DNA of 64,000 bases from DATHSY01 sp046729855 (GCA_046729855.1 JBKPHM010000031.1:31172-95171), one strand, 5' to 3'. Counted from the stretch's first letter, positions 1 to 9,572 are shown. The notes: generated from the sequence alone by a model not told the origin. A program made the numbers and translations.

Positions 1-189
1 CGCGCCGCGACGCAAGGCTTCGTCGACGCACGCGGGCGTCGGGTGGACGTACGCGCCGCGACCGGGCGCCTTCCCCGTCGGGTCGGGCGCGATCGCTCCG
101 CTCGCCGCGCGGACCACGCGCACCAGCGCCCGCTTGGACGAAGCGGCCCGACAGCCGACGCACGTGCGCACCGGCTCGGGCACCGTCAC
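1..189 (-). CDS. ylxR: YlxR family RNA-binding protein (partial, C-terminus beyond window)
   Basis: Sixty-three codons are visible before the gene runs off the left edge. The reading is recognisable as YlxR (DUF448): it has the CVGCR motif near the start, a conserved K-x2-LVRVV strand and the PGRGAYVHP segment followed by a cysteine. YlxR proteins are small basic proteins encoded between nusA and infB and are thought to bind RNA or act on RNase P or transcription. The GTG start at 189 has GGAGG five bases upstream, inside the end of nusA, and directly follows the nusA stop, so the two are translationally coupled. infB is expected just outside the window. Confidence 0.9.
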   Translation of the reverse strand, partial: MTVPEPVRTCVGCRAASSKRALVRVVRAASGAIAPDPTGKAPGRGAYVHPTPACVDEALRRGA

Positions 190-1392
190 TCAGCCCTCCG
201 AGGACGACTCCTCACCGGCGGCCCCCACGCCCGCCGCCGAGGCGCTCTCGACGTCCACCGTGACCTCGCCGATGGCGGCAGGCCCTTCGTCGGTGGCGTT
301 GCGGCCGTCCTCCGGCGGTGTTTCGGCGGGTGCCGCCGCCGTCCGCCCCTCCTCCGCGACCTGGGTCTCGCTCTTGATGTCGATTCGCCAGCCGGTGAGC
401 CGCGCTGCGAGCCGGGCGTTCTGGCCCTCCTTGCCGATCGCGAGCGAGAGCTGGTAGTCGGGGACCGTGACGACGGCGGTCTGCGCCGATGCGTCGATGC
501 GCGCCTCCTTGACCTTCGCAGGCTGGAGCGCGTTCGCGACCAACGTCGCCGCGTCGTCACTCCACGGCACCACGTCGATCTTCTCCCCGCGCAGCTCGTT
601 GACGACCATCCGCACGCGCGAGCCCTTCGGACCCACGCACGCGCCGACCGGGTCAACGCCGGGCTCGTGGGAGGAAACAGCGATCTTCGACCGATGGCCC
701 GGCTCGCGCGCCACGGCTTTGATCTCCACGATGCCCTCCGCGATCTCGGGCACCTCCAGCGCGAACAGGGCCTTCAGCAGCCCCGGATGCGTCCGAGAGA
801 CGACGATCTGTGGGCCCTTGGTGCCCTTGCGGACCTCGGTGATGTACGCCTTGACGCGCTCGCCGTGGCGATACGACTCGGACGGCACCTGCTCCGCCTG
901 TGGAAGCAGGGCCTCGACCTTGCCGAGGTCCAGCAGCATGTATCGGCGCTCCTGCTGCTGCACGATGCCGGTGACCACGTCACCCTCGCGTCCGGCGAAC
1001 TCCTCGTACGTCATCTCGCGCTCCGCGTCGCGGAGCTTCTGGAAGATGACCTGCTTCGCGGTCTGCGCGCCGATCCGGCCCTTGAACTCGTCGGTGACCT
1101 CCACCTCCTCCTCGGAGATCACGCGTGTCGCGTACTCGGCCTCGTGCTCCTCGTCGCCCGGCGAGACCTCGTACTCCTCGAGCCGCTGCACCCAGACGCG
1201 CAGGTCCCCGGACTCGGGGTCGATCTGGGCGCGTACGCCGAACGTCTCCTCGTCAAGGTCGGGATGCTGCTGCTTCCACCACGACTTGTAGGCGGAGGCC
1301 ATGGCCTCCTCGAGCCCGGCGAGGATCGTCTCGAAGGCGATGCCCTTCTCGCGCTCCAGCTCGCGGAGCGCCGCGATCATCTCGGCGTTCAT
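190..1392 (-). CDS. nusA: Transcription termination/antitermination protein NusA
   Basis: This 400-residue protein binds RNA polymerase and nascent RNA to control pausing, termination and antitermination. The order is the NusA N-terminal polymerase-binding domain (about 1-130), an S1 domain (about 135-200), then two KH domains marked by the GPKG and GKEG loops. The last 55 residues are an acidic, Ala/Glu-rich tail instead of the proteobacterial acidic repeats. Its ATG follows the rimP TAG with no gap, and an AGGAGCAGG Shine-Dalgarno lies in the last rimP codons. The rimP-nusA-ylxR order is nearly universal. Confidence 0.97.
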   Translation of the reverse strand: MNAEMIAALRELEREKGIAFETILAGLEEAMASAYKSWWKQQHPDLDEETFGVRAQIDPESGDLRVWVQRLEEYEVSPGDEEHEAEYATRVISEEEVEVTDEFKGRIGAQTAKQVIFQKLRDAEREMTYEEFAGREGDVVTGIVQQQERRYMLLDLGKVEALLPQAEQVPSESYRHGERVKAYITEVRKGTKGPQIVVSRTHPGLLKALFALEVPEIAEGIVEIKAVAREPGHRSKIAVSSHEPGVDPVGACVGPKGSRVRMVVNELRGEKIDVVPWSDDAATLVANALQPAKVKEARIDASAQTAVVTVPDYQLSLAIGKEGQNARLAARLTGWRIDIKSETQVAEEGRTAAAPAETPPEDGRNATDEGPAAIGEVTVDVESASAAGVGAAGEESSSEG

Positions 1393-1863
1393 CTACCTGC
1401 TCCTATCCGGTCCCCACTCGAAGACGGTCCTTGCCGCCTGCACCGCGTCGTAGGGGACGCGCAGCTCTCCGCCGTCGGTTGCGATCGTGATCGCCTCCGC
1501 GTCGGCCGAGACCAGCGCGCCCCGGTGCACCTTCGAGCCCTCGATCGGCTCGACCGTCTTCACCTTCACTAGCTCGCCGATGCTCCGCTGGAAGTGCCGC
1601 GGGTCCTTGAGCGCGCGCTCCAGGCCCGGTGAGCCCACCTCCAGCTCATACCGACCCGAGCCGAAGTCCTCCAGGTCCAGCCGGCGCGAGAGCTTCTCCG
1701 AGGTCTGCGAGATCGTGTCGAGGTCGACGCCGCCCTCCCGCGTCACGGTCACCCGCAGAACCATCCGGCCGGCCTCCCTGCGGTACGTGATGTCCCACAG
1801 CTCGAGGCCGACCGACTCGACCACAGGCCGGACCAGCGTCTCCACGTCCCTCTCGCTCCTCAT
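1393..1863 (-). CDS. rimP: Ribosome maturation factor RimP
   Basis: RimP assists 30S subunit maturation. The protein shows the typical two-domain layout: the N-terminal part with GLELWDI and the conserved LEVGSPGLERAL segment, then an SH3-like C-terminal part. I start it at ATG 1863 (156 aa). A longer in-frame reading from 1923 would translate through a terminator-like hairpin at 1890-1912 and adds residues without family similarity, so I reject it. The gene heads the rimP-nusA-ylxR operon. Confidence 0.95.
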   Translation of the reverse strand: MRSERDVETLVRPVVESVGLELWDITYRREAGRMVLRVTVTREGGVDLDTISQTSEKLSRRLDLEDFGSGRYELEVGSPGLERALKDPRHFQRSIGELVKVKTVEPIEGSKVHRGALVSADAEAITIATDGGELRVPYDAVQAARTVFEWGPDRSR

Positions 1864-1882
1864 CCTTGCGAAGCGTCCTCTG

Positions 1883-1912
1883 AAAAACAGAAGTGGGCTG
1901 CGAGCCCACTTC
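1883..1912 (-). terminator. Terminator-like hairpin in the rimP leader
   Basis: On the minus strand a perfect 10-bp stem (arms 1912-1903 and 1899-1890, GAAGTGGGCT / AGCCCACTTC) with a 3-nt loop is followed two bases later by five U residues. It sits 20 nt before rimP and after the small gene downstream of proS. It could terminate proS transcripts or act as an attenuator for the rimP-nusA operon. Similar AGTGGG...CCCACT hairpins precede rimP in many Gram-positive bacteria, which I recall but could not check here. Confidence 0.75.
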
Positions 1913-1983
1913 GTCGGTGACACCGCTCGTTGTTGCCTCAGAGTATAGACGGTGCCGTCACCGTAGGCCTGAGCGGCGCTGCG

Positions 1984-2265
1984 TCACAGGGCCCGGCGCT
2001 GACCGCCGGGACGTCCCCAGTGGTCTCGCCGGTTCATCCGACGCAGGAGCCGTGGGTCGTCCCACCCGCGGTTCAGCCGGACGCCGAGTTGCCGGCACGC
2101 CGCCTCGGCGTGCTCCGGCGAGGGGACGACCTCCCGGATCCAGTTCCCGTCGACGTCGACGAGGACCAGGTCCCACGTACGCAGCCCGACGTGCTGTAGG
2201 ACCGCCTCGACCTCGGGCTGGAGCGAGGCGAACCGTCGGAGACGGTGCGTGGGTCCCGTTGCCAT
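1984..2265 (-). CDS. Small uncharacterised protein downstream of proS
   Basis: The gene encodes 93 residues starting at ATG 2265, 16 bp after the proS stop and on the same strand, so it is probably cotranscribed with proS. The protein is basic with no membrane segment or signal peptide. It has an aromatic/acidic strand (LRTWDLVLVDVDGNW) and an Arg-rich tail. I do not recognise a family. Codon use and the close spacing to proS argue that it is real. A longer frame from 2316 would overlap proS and is not preferred. Confidence 0.6.
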   Translation of the reverse strand: MATGPTHRLRRFASLQPEVEAVLQHVGLRTWDLVLVDVDGNWIREVVPSPEHAEAACRQLGVRLNRGWDDPRLLRRMNRRDHWGRPGGQRRAL

Positions 2266-2281
2266 CGTCCGGAACCTACGG

Positions 2282-3991
2282 CTAGGGGGCGACCGCGAGC
2301 AACCGCTGGGCAGCATCGGCCGCGCGCGCGAGCGGCGCCTGAGAGCGCTCCCCCGTCGCCCGCACCTTCAGGTCTGCGGTTCCCGCTTTGAGGCCGCGCC
2401 GCCCCACCACCACCTGCACCGGGTAGCCGATGAGGTCCGCGTCATTGAACTTGACGCCCGCGGCGCCGTCCCGGTCGTCGATCACCGTCTCGACGCCCGC
2501 GTCGAGTAGTTCGCCGTAGATCCGCTCGGCCTCCGCGACTACGTCGTCGTCGTCGCGATTGGCCGGGATGACGCACACTTGGAACGGCGCCATCGCCTTC
2601 GGGAGCTTCAGGCCGGCCTCGTCGCGGAACTGCTCGGCCGCCGCGCCGAGCGTGCGAGAGATGCCGAGCCCATAGCAGCCCATCTGGAACAGCTGCTCGG
2701 TGCCGTCCTCATCGACGAACGTCGCCTTGAGGGGCGCCGAGTACTTCGTCCCGAGCTGGTAGATGTGCGCGACCACGATCGACCGCCCGATCCGGAGGTC
2801 GCCGCCGTCGATCGGGCAGCGGTCGCCCTCGCGGATCTGGACGACGTCCTCGTACCTGTCCACGCGGAAGTCCCTGGGCGTGTTCGCCCCCCGCACGTGC
2901 CGGTCGGCCCGGTTCGCGCCGGTGACCCAGTCCTTTCCGGCGCGCACTGAATGGTCGGCGACCACGACCGCGTCGTCGGGCATCCCCTGCGGGCCGATGT
3001 AACCCTTCGCGAACCCGCGCCCGTCGAAGTCCGCATCCTCGAACACCCGGATCGGCGTCGGGAAGTAGAGCTGCTCGAGCTTCTCTTCGGCGACCTCGCG
3101 GTCGCCGGGCACAAGGACGGCAACGGTCTGCCCTCCCGCGTCGAAGAGGATCGTCTTCAGCGTGCGTCCGGCCGGAACGCCGAGGAACGCCGTGAGTGCG
3201 TCGATCGTCGCGGTGTCCGGCGTGTCGAGGACCGCGAGCGGTTCGAGATCGCTCTGGTCGACCGGGTTCGGCGGACGCGGGCGTGCGGCCTTGGCGTCCG
3301 CGAGGTAGTCGCCGTTCACGCACTCGACGAACAGGTCCTCGCCGACGTCGGCACGGGCCATGAATTCGTGGTTGATCCCCCCGCCGATCTGGCCGGCCTC
3401 GGCCTCGACGACGACGTAGGACAAGCCGAGCCGGTCGTAGATCCGCCCGTACGCCTGGAGCATCACGTCGTAGGACCGGCGCATGCCCTTCTCGTCGCGA
3501 TCGAACGAGTACGCATCCTTCATCAGCAGCTCGCGGACTCGGAGCAGGCCGAAACGGGGCCGGAACTCGTCGCGGTATTTCCACTCCACCTGGTACAGGT
3601 TCACGGGCAGCGAGCGATACGAGGGATGCTCCGCGGCGACGAGCGGCGTCACGACCTCCTCCTCCGTCGGCCCCAGGAGCATCTCGCGCTCGTGCCGATC
3701 GACCAGGCGGAAGAGCAGTTCCCCGTACAGATCCCACCTGCCGGTCGCCTTCCACGGCTCGGCCGGCAGCAGGATCGGCATCCGGATCTCCTGTGCGCCC
3801 GTCGCGTCCATCTCCTCGCGGACGATCGCTTCGATCTTGCGCATCGATCGCAGCCCGAGCGGCAGCGACGTGTAGATGCCGGCGGCCAGCTGCCGGATGA
3901 AGCCGGCGCGCACCAGCAGCCTGTGGGAGGGCGCCTCCGCCTCAGACGGATCGTCGCGAAGAGTCGGCGCGAACAGGTGCGACAGCCTCAT
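2282..3991 (-). CDS. proS: Prolyl-tRNA synthetase (bacterial type, with editing domain)
   Basis: This 569-residue class II synthetase charges tRNA-Pro. The N-terminus matches bacterial ProRS (RLSHLFAPTLRDDP, then AGIYTSLPLGLR). The class II motifs include GPTEEE, the RDEFRPRFGLLR stretch (motif 2) and GCYGLGISRT (motif 3). Between motifs 2 and 3 lies an insertion of about 170 residues, the YbaK-like domain that hydrolyses mischarged Ala-tRNA-Pro. The anticodon-binding domain is at the C-terminus. ATG 3991 has no Shine-Dalgarno, but a TATCCT box ends 9 nt upstream, so the transcript may be leaderless. The gene diverges from trpE. Confidence 0.97.
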   Translation of the reverse strand: MRLSHLFAPTLRDDPSEAEAPSHRLLVRAGFIRQLAAGIYTSLPLGLRSMRKIEAIVREEMDATGAQEIRMPILLPAEPWKATGRWDLYGELLFRLVDRHEREMLLGPTEEEVVTPLVAAEHPSYRSLPVNLYQVEWKYRDEFRPRFGLLRVRELLMKDAYSFDRDEKGMRRSYDVMLQAYGRIYDRLGLSYVVVEAEAGQIGGGINHEFMARADVGEDLFVECVNGDYLADAKAARPRPPNPVDQSDLEPLAVLDTPDTATIDALTAFLGVPAGRTLKTILFDAGGQTVAVLVPGDREVAEEKLEQLYFPTPIRVFEDADFDGRGFAKGYIGPQGMPDDAVVVADHSVRAGKDWVTGANRADRHVRGANTPRDFRVDRYEDVVQIREGDRCPIDGGDLRIGRSIVVAHIYQLGTKYSAPLKATFVDEDGTEQLFQMGCYGLGISRTLGAAAEQFRDEAGLKLPKAMAPFQVCVIPANRDDDDVVAEAERIYGELLDAGVETVIDDRDGAAGVKFNDADLIGYPVQVVVGRRGLKAGTADLKVRATGERSQAPLARAADAAQRLLAVAP

Positions 3992-4000
3992 GGGCCCCAC

Positions 4001-4006
4001 AGGATA
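4001..4006 (-). promoter_or_regulatory. Putative -10 box for leaderless proS
   Basis: TATCCT on the minus strand ends 9 nt before the proS ATG and no ribosome binding site intervenes. Confidence 0.5.
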
Positions 4007-4129
4007 CCGGCCGGATCGGCGCGATCCGGGCAGTCGCGCCTGCGAGACAACGTGGACACAGGCGTCACAACGTTGACGATGCGCGCCGCGACCGCCAAGC
4101 TCCCCGCACCGCCGAGCCCGGGGAGCGAC

Positions 4130-5632
4130 GTGCACATCCAGCCCGACCGAGGGACGTTCGACTCGCTCGCGACGACGTGGCCCCTCGTGCCGGTGTGGAC
4201 CGAGCTGCTCGCCGACGTCTCCACGCCCGTGGGGACCTTCCCGTCGCTCGCCGGCGGCGGGCCCGGGATCCTGCTCGAGAGCGTCGAGCGCTCGGAGCGG
4301 TGGGGTCGGTACTCGTTCGCGGCGGGCGACCCGGCCGCCGTGATCGTCGCCGACGAGGGTGGCCTCCGCGTCCGGGACGTCCGGCGGCGGCTCCCGCTCG
4401 ACCCGCCGGCCTCGGGCGGGTCCGTACGGGCGGCCCTCACATCGGTCGCTGGGCAGCTCGCCGGGCCGCGCCTGCCCGGCCTCCCGCCCCTGACCGGCGG
4501 CCTGATGGGTTACCTGGCGTACGAGGCCGCCGAGCTGCTCGACGGCCACCCAGTCCCGGACCCGGCGGCTGCCCCTTGTCCGCCGGTCGGGCTCCTGGTG
4601 ATCGACCGGGCCGTCGTGTTCGACCATTGGCGGCAGCGGCTGCTCCTGGTCGCACACGCCCCGGCGGGCGCGTACGACGACGCGGTGCATGGCCTGGAGG
4701 GACTCCAGGCCACCGTGGCCAGCGCCACCGTCCCCGCGCCGACGCCGCTCGGATCCACCGAGGACGGTCCCGACGAGGGCGAGGCGAACATGCCGGACCA
4801 GCGCTACCGCCACATCGTCGAGTCCTTCAAGGAACACATCTTGGCCGGGGACATCTACCAGGGCGTCCCGTCGCGGCGCGTCTCGTTCCCGGCCCCGGAC
4901 GGCGGCTACCCGGTGTACCGCAGCCTGCGCGTCACGAACCCTGCGCCGTACATGTTCTTCCTCCGGATGCTCGGCTTGGAGCTGGCGGGATCGTCGCCGG
5001 AGCCGCTCGTCCGGGTCGAGGGACGACGCGTCTGGACACGCCCGATCGCCGGCACGAGGCCGCGCGGGACGACCGAGATCCGCGACCGCCTGCTCGAGCA
5101 CGAGCTGCTCGCCGACCACAAGGAGCAGGCCGAGCACGCGATGCTCGTCGACCTCGCGCGCAACGACCTGGGCCGCGTGTGTCGTCCGGGCACCGTCCGG
5201 CCGACCGAGCTGATGGTCGTCGAGCGGTTCTCCAAGGTGATGCACATCGTCTCGACCGTCGAGGGCGAGCTGGCGGACGGACAGGACGCGTTCGACGCGC
5301 TGGCCGTGACGTTCCCCGCCGGCACGGTTACCGGCGCGCCGAAGCGCCGAGCGATGGAGCTGATCGCCGCGGCCGAGCCGACGGCGCGCGGACCGTACGC
5401 GGGCGCGGTCGGCTACCGCACATTCGCGGGCGACCTCGACTTCTGCATCACGATCCGGACGGCCGTCGTCGCGGACGGTCTCGCGCACGTCCAGACCGGG
5501 GCCGGCATCGTCGCGGACAGCGACGCGGAGACGGAGCTGCGTGAGACGATGGCCAAGGCCGAGGCGCTGCTGCCCGCCGTGGCGGCGGCCGGCGGGACCG
5601 TGATCGTGCAGACCGGAGAGACGCCGCGATGA
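4130..5632 (+). CDS. trpE: Anthranilate synthase component I
   Basis: TrpE converts chorismate and ammonia to anthranilate, the first step of tryptophan synthesis. The N-terminal lobe carries the LLES tryptophan-binding motif followed by RYSF, so feedback inhibition is expected. The chorismate-binding lobe has NPAPYMFFLR, GTVTGAPKRRAMELI and LDFCITIRT. I start at GTG 4130 (500 aa) because GGGGAG lies just upstream and the family N-terminus (PDRGTF...VPVWTELLAD) begins there. An in-frame ATG at 4079 lacks a ribosome binding site. The stop overlaps trpG by ATGA. No other trp genes are nearby. Confidence 0.93.
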   Translation: MHIQPDRGTFDSLATTWPLVPVWTELLADVSTPVGTFPSLAGGGPGILLESVERSERWGRYSFAAGDPAAVIVADEGGLRVRDVRRRLPLDPPASGGSVRAALTSVAGQLAGPRLPGLPPLTGGLMGYLAYEAAELLDGHPVPDPAAAPCPPVGLLVIDRAVVFDHWRQRLLLVAHAPAGAYDDAVHGLEGLQATVASATVPAPTPLGSTEDGPDEGEANMPDQRYRHIVESFKEHILAGDIYQGVPSRRVSFPAPDGGYPVYRSLRVTNPAPYMFFLRMLGLELAGSSPEPLVRVEGRRVWTRPIAGTRPRGTTEIRDRLLEHELLADHKEQAEHAMLVDLARNDLGRVCRPGTVRPTELMVVERFSKVMHIVSTVEGELADGQDAFDALAVTFPAGTVTGAPKRRAMELIAAAEPTARGPYAGAVGYRTFAGDLDFCITIRTAVVADGLAHVQTGAGIVADSDAETELRETMAKAEALLPAVAAAGGTVIVQTGETPR

Positions 5633-6201
5633 TCTTGGTGGTCGACCACTACGACTCGTTCACCTTCAACCTGGTGCAGCTGATCGAGGGCTTGGGCTTC
5701 GCGACCCACGTGGTGAAGAGCGACGAGCGTACGGCCGAGGAGCTCGTGGAGGAACGCCCCGAGGCGGTCGTGCTGTCACCCGGTCCCGGCCGGCCCGAGG
5801 ACGCCGGGTGCTTCCCGAGGCTTCTCCAGATCCTGCCCGACGACACGCCGGTCTTGGGAGTGTGCCTCGGGCATCAGGCGCTCGGGGTGGGGCTGGGCGG
5901 GACGGTCGAGCGCGCGACGCCCGTCCACGGCAAGGCCTCGCTCGTCTACCACGACGGTAAGGGCATCCTCGAGGGCGTCAGCGACCCGTTCGAGGCGGCG
6001 CGTTACCACTCGCTGGTGGTCACCGCCGAGTCGCTGCCTGGGCAGCTCGAGCTCACGGCGTGGACGGAGGACGGGCTGGTGATGGCGGCCCAGCACCGCG
6101 CGCTGCCGCGCTTCGGCGTGCAATTCCACCCCGAGTCGATCCTCACCCCCGAAGGACCGAGGATCGTCGAGAACTTCCTCCGTCTGGCCGCTCGCGTCTA
6201 G
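5629..6201 (+). CDS. trpG: Anthranilate synthase component II (glutamine amidotransferase)
   Basis: This 190-residue class I glutamine amidotransferase releases ammonia from glutamine for TrpE. The nucleophile sits in GVCLGHQAL, the oxyanion strand is SPGPGRPEDAG and the His-Glu pair is in VQFHPESIL. The ATGA overlap with trpE indicates translational coupling and 1:1 production. In bacteria with a single copy, TrpG can also serve PabB in folate synthesis; whether that applies here cannot be told from this window. Confidence 0.95.
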   Translation: MILVVDHYDSFTFNLVQLIEGLGFATHVVKSDERTAEELVEERPEAVVLSPGPGRPEDAGCFPRLLQILPDDTPVLGVCLGHQALGVGLGGTVERATPVHGKASLVYHDGKGILEGVSDPFEAARYHSLVVTAESLPGQLELTAWTEDGLVMAAQHRALPRFGVQFHPESILTPEGPRIVENFLRLAARV

Positions 6202-6209
6202 GGCGTCGT

Positions 6210-7907
6210 TCAGTTCAGAAGGGTTGCGTCGAAGGCGTACGTCAGGTTGTCGTCCTTCGGGAACGCGGCACAGCTGTACCGCCACTGCTGGTCCCGCCAG
6301 CAGCGCCCGTCCCGCCGCGTGCTCGCGTTCGTCAGGACCAGATCGGCCGTCACGATCGTCCCGCGGCCGAACGGGATGCGCAGCACCCCGTTCCCCCTGT
6401 CGTTCAGCCGGAACGCCTGGTAGTTCACCTCTCCCGTGTCGGAGACCGTGACGACCGAGCCCTCCGACCCGGTCTTTGAGGCGGGGAGGTCCACCGCGAT
6501 CCGAAGCATGGCGTCGCCCGTGACGCCGCGACCCGGGACGAATGCGATGTACGCGTTCGTGAGGTGCCTGAGCCGGACGCTGCCCTCCGCTCCTCGGTTC
6601 GCCCCGGTGACCCTCACCACGTCGGAGCGCGGCGGGGCCGGGTAGCCGAGCGCCTGCGCCTCCTCGTAGAACGCCGCCGGCCGGTCGTTGAACATGCCGA
6701 AACCGGCGAAGACGTTCCGGAACGACACGTCGTGTTCGGCCTTCAGCGCAAGGTTGAGCGCCTGCACGGAGTACCGGTCCGGACCGGTCGCCGATCCATC
6801 CGCACGCTCCCAGGCTTCGCGCACGACGTCGACGTCCTCGATGCCGCCGACGGCGAACCGCTCCGAGACGAACTCGTGGAAGATCCAGTCGCCGTAGACG
6901 CCGAACGTCGCGTTGTTCGAGTCGAGCGGCACGTGCGGCTTGCCGAGCGGCCCGCTCCGAAGGTATTGCACGTTGTCGTCGATCGCGTCGAAGACCCGCT
7001 CCTCCATCCATACCGCCGTGCTCTCCATGAACCAGCGGTCCTCGGCGGCGTCGTACGCGAACTGCGAAGCGTGGAAGAACTCGTGCGCCAGCGTGACCTG
7101 CAACGCGGGCAACCCGCCGAGCTCGGCGAAGTCGTCGTCGATCACGCAGTAGGCCGAGAAGTCCCAGTACGGGTACGAGCCACCGAACGCGTGGGGGTCG
7201 TCGGTGAAGCAGTAGCCGTACAGCCCTTCGTCGGCGGTCTGCGCGAGGTAGATGTCGATTCTCCCGTCGGGACCGTGGTTCGTCGAGGTGAGGTCCGACT
7301 TGGGTGCGCGGAACCCCAATCCCGTGATCTCGGTGTTCCAGACGGTCGCGAACTCGGTGGCCGCCGACTCGACCTGGTCCGGCACGGTGTCACCGTCTGT
7401 GTCGGTGAGCGGCGGGGCATCCACGGTCGTGGTCACGTAGTGGAAGCACCCGTTGCCGGAGCAGTACGGCGTGGCCTCTGAGGTGGTGTAGCCGTCGCCG
7501 AAGGGGTCGTCGGCCCCGTCCGTCGGACGAGCCGTGATCTGCCGGGCGATCGCCTTCTCGGTCGGGGTCAGCCGGTCGTACACGAGCAGCAGGTCCCGAA
7601 GGATCATCGTGGCTTCCCGGCCCGAAGGCGCGGCGACGTCGCCGTAACGGGCGCGGACGCCGTCCAGGTCGAACAGGGCTCGGGCGCGCTCCAGGGCGTA
7701 GGTCGGGCGGTCGATTCGTCCCGCGCGAAGGGCGCGGGTCAGCGCGTCCGCCGCCGACCGCGAGCCAGACATGCGCTCCCCAACAGCCGGCGCCGAGACG
7801 CGGCTGCCTTGCGACGCAACGCTAGCGCCCGCGGCGAGCGCTGCCGTCGATACGATCGTCGGCAAGAGCACGAGCAACCCGAGGAGGATGAACGAGTAGC
7901 GACGCAC
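6210..7907 (-). CDS. Secreted zinc metalloprotease-like protein (MXAN_6640-type)
   Basis: The protein is 565 residues long with an N-terminal signal peptide (about 1-25, hydrophobic core LLGLLVLLPTIV). A zinc-binding HEFFH motif lies at residues 275-279, and a Glu-rich helix (ESTAVWMEE) about 20 residues later can supply the third ligand. An Asp-rich TDTDGDTVPD segment near 168-178 looks like a calcium site, and several Cys suggest disulfides. This layout fits the putative metalloproteases called the MXAN_6640 family; the assignment is from memory and the substrate is unknown. The GTG start has GGAAGGGGG upstream. It converges on trpG with an 8-bp gap and seems to be a single-gene unit. Confidence 0.75.
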   Translation of the reverse strand: MRRYSFILLGLLVLLPTIVSTAALAAGASVASQGSRVSAPAVGERMSGSRSAADALTRALRAGRIDRPTYALERARALFDLDGVRARYGDVAAPSGREATMILRDLLLVYDRLTPTEKAIARQITARPTDGADDPFGDGYTTSEATPYCSGNGCFHYVTTTVDAPPLTDTDGDTVPDQVESAATEFATVWNTEITGLGFRAPKSDLTSTNHGPDGRIDIYLAQTADEGLYGYCFTDDPHAFGGSYPYWDFSAYCVIDDDFAELGGLPALQVTLAHEFFHASQFAYDAAEDRWFMESTAVWMEERVFDAIDDNVQYLRSGPLGKPHVPLDSNNATFGVYGDWIFHEFVSERFAVGGIEDVDVVREAWERADGSATGPDRYSVQALNLALKAEHDVSFRNVFAGFGMFNDRPAAFYEEAQALGYPAPPRSDVVRVTGANRGAEGSVRLRHLTNAYIAFVPGRGVTGDAMLRIAVDLPASKTGSEGSVVTVSDTGEVNYQAFRLNDRGNGVLRIPFGRGTIVTADLVLTNASTRRDGRCWRDQQWRYSCAAFPKDDNLTYAFDATLLN

Positions 7908-8006
7908 GACGATGGCCCCCTTCCGTCCAAGCGCAACGGCCTGCGCAGCCTAGAGGACCGCACGAGCGAAGGGAACCACCGGGACCGGCCAACGTCGGCC
8001 CGACCG

Positions 8007-9104
8007 TCAGGGGAGAGGCTCGTCGGCCGACGGCGGCTCGGCGGCGAGCCGTTCGGCCTCGTCCACCAGAACCGAGACGAAGTCCCTCTCGTGGACCTTG
8101 CCCTTGACCTGCCCCTTCACGACCAGGAACCCCTGACCCTTGCCCGCCGCGATGCCGAGATCGGCCTCGCGCGCCTCTCCGGGCCCGTTGACGACGCAGC
8201 CCATCACAGCGACGCGGAGCGGTGTCTTGATGCCCCGGCGCTCGAGCTCCTCGTGGACCTGCCTGGTCAGGCCGAGGACATCGACCTCGGCGCGGCCGCA
8301 CGAGGGGCACGCCACGAGGTCGAGCGATCGTTTGCGCAGGCCGAGCGACTGGAGGATCCACGTGCCGACCTTGACCTCCTCGACGGGGTCGTCGGTCAGC
8401 GACACCCGGATCGTGTCGCCGATCCCCTCCGCGAGGAGCGCCCCGATGCCGACCGCCGACTTGATCCCGCCCATCGGCATCGGGCCGGCCTCGGTGACGC
8501 CCAGGTGCAGCGGGTAGTCGGACTTCTCGGCGAGCATCCGGTACGCCTCGATCATCACGCGGGCGGTCGAGTGCTTGACCGAGATCTTGATGTCGGTGAA
8601 GTCCTCGTCCTCGAGGATCCGCGCCTCGTTCAGGGCGCTCTCGACCAAGGCCTCCGGCGTCGGCATGCCGTACTTCGCGAGCAGGTCCTTCTCGAGCGAG
8701 CCGGCGTTGACGCCGATCCGGATCGGGACGCCGCGGGCGCTCGCCTCGCGCGCGATCAGCCGGACCTTGTCCTGGTACTTGATGTTCCCCGGGTTGATCC
8801 GCAGCCCGTGGATTCCGGCCTCGAGCGCGGCGATGGCGTACTTCCACTGGAAGTGGATGTCCGCGACGACGGGCACGGTGGACTTGGCCGCGATCGCCTT
8901 CAGCGCCTCGGCGTCCTCCCAGTGGGGCACGGCCACCCGGACGATGTCGACGCCGGCGGCGACAAGCGACGCGATCTGCTGCAGGGTCGCGTTGATGTCG
9001 GCGGTCTTCGTGGTCGTCATCGACTGCACGCGGATCGGGGCGTCGCCGCCGACCGTCACGTCGCCAACGCGGACCTGCCTCGAGGGCCTGCGGTTCGCGA
9101 GCAT
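8007..9104 (-). CDS. ispG: 4-hydroxy-3-methylbut-2-enyl-diphosphate synthase (flavodoxin type)
   Basis: IspG is a 4Fe-4S enzyme of the MEP isoprenoid pathway that reductively opens MEcPP to HMBPP. The TIM-barrel part begins [18 protein letters not shown] and includes GLRINPGN. The cluster cysteines are in CPSCGR and in [11 protein letters not shown]. At 365 residues it has the short bacterial length. Together with dxr nearby it shows that the MEP pathway is used. The ATG at 9104 has no Shine-Dalgarno; a TAGCCT box ends 7 nt upstream. Confidence 0.97.
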   Translation of the reverse strand: MLANRRPSRQVRVGDVTVGGDAPIRVQSMTTTKTADINATLQQIASLVAAGVDIVRVAVPHWEDAEALKAIAAKSTVPVVADIHFQWKYAIAALEAGIHGLRINPGNIKYQDKVRLIAREASARGVPIRIGVNAGSLEKDLLAKYGMPTPEALVESALNEARILEDEDFTDIKISVKHSTARVMIEAYRMLAEKSDYPLHLGVTEAGPMPMGGIKSAVGIGALLAEGIGDTIRVSLTDDPVEEVKVGTWILQSLGLRKRSLDLVACPSCGRAEVDVLGLTRQVHEELERRGIKTPLRVAVMGCVVNGPGEAREADLGIAAGKGQGFLVVKGQVKGKVHERDFVSVLVDEAERLAAEPPSADEPLP

Positions 9105-9111
9105 CGCACCC

Positions 9112-9117
9112 AGGCTA
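9112..9117 (-). promoter_or_regulatory. Putative -10 box for leaderless ispG
   Basis: TAGCCT ends 7 nt before the ispG ATG, with no ribosome binding site between. Confidence 0.5.
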
Positions 9118-9122
9118 CCGGC

Positions 9123-9572
9123 TCACTCCCCGAACACGTGGAACGTCACCTGGCGGCCCTTCGGCTCGTCCATCTCGAACAGGATCAGCCGCTGCCACCT
9201 GCCGAACGCGGGCTCCCCCGCCACGACCGGGATGGCGTGCGACGTCGCCGACAGCAGCATCGATTTCACGTGCGAGTGCCCGTTGCGGCGCTCGTGCGAC
9301 TCTGCCAGGTTCTGCGTCCGGCGCTCAAGATCATCGTGGGCGTAGTACCGGTCCTCCGGCACGAGGTGTTGGACGCGGTGCCGGAAGTCCTCCAGGGCAC
9401 CGTCCTCCCACTCGTTGATCAGCAGCGCGCACGTCGTGTGGGCGCAGAAGGCGATCGCGGCGCCGTCGGTCACACCCGAGTCCTTGATCGCCCGTCGGAG
9501 ATCGTCGGTGAGGTCCAGGTACTGGTACCGGCTGCCGACCTCGACCTCGACGGTGGTGGTCGCCGATCTCAC
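9123..9572 (-). CDS. yjbQ: YjbQ family protein (UPF0047)
   Basis: The 149 residues match the YjbQ/UPF0047 fold, whose members show weak thiamine-phosphate synthase activity in vitro. Recognisable landmarks are FCAHTTCALLINEWEDG near residue 45 and the metal-site region GHSHVKSMLLSA, followed by the GRWQRLILFEMDEPKGR strand. The GTG start overlaps the histidine kinase stop (GTGA), so it is the third gene of the regulator-kinase-yjbQ operon. Why it is coupled to a two-component system is unclear. Confidence 0.9.
   Translation of the reverse strand: MRSATTTVEVEVGSRYQYLDLTDDLRRAIKDSGVTDGAAIAFCAHTTCALLINEWEDGALEDFRHRVQHLVPEDRYYAHDDLERRTQNLAESHERRNGHSHVKSMLLSATSHAIPVVAGEPAFGRWQRLILFEMDEPKGRQVTFHVFGE

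Noticed and set aside
43..1572. Long plus-strand open frame opposite nusA and rimP
   Set aside because: It is antisense to two well-conserved genes and encodes Arg/Asp/His-rich sequence typical of shadow frames in high-GC DNA. The same applies to the long plus-strand frames at 7809-9752, 14277-15794, 36171-38516 and 46739-49654.
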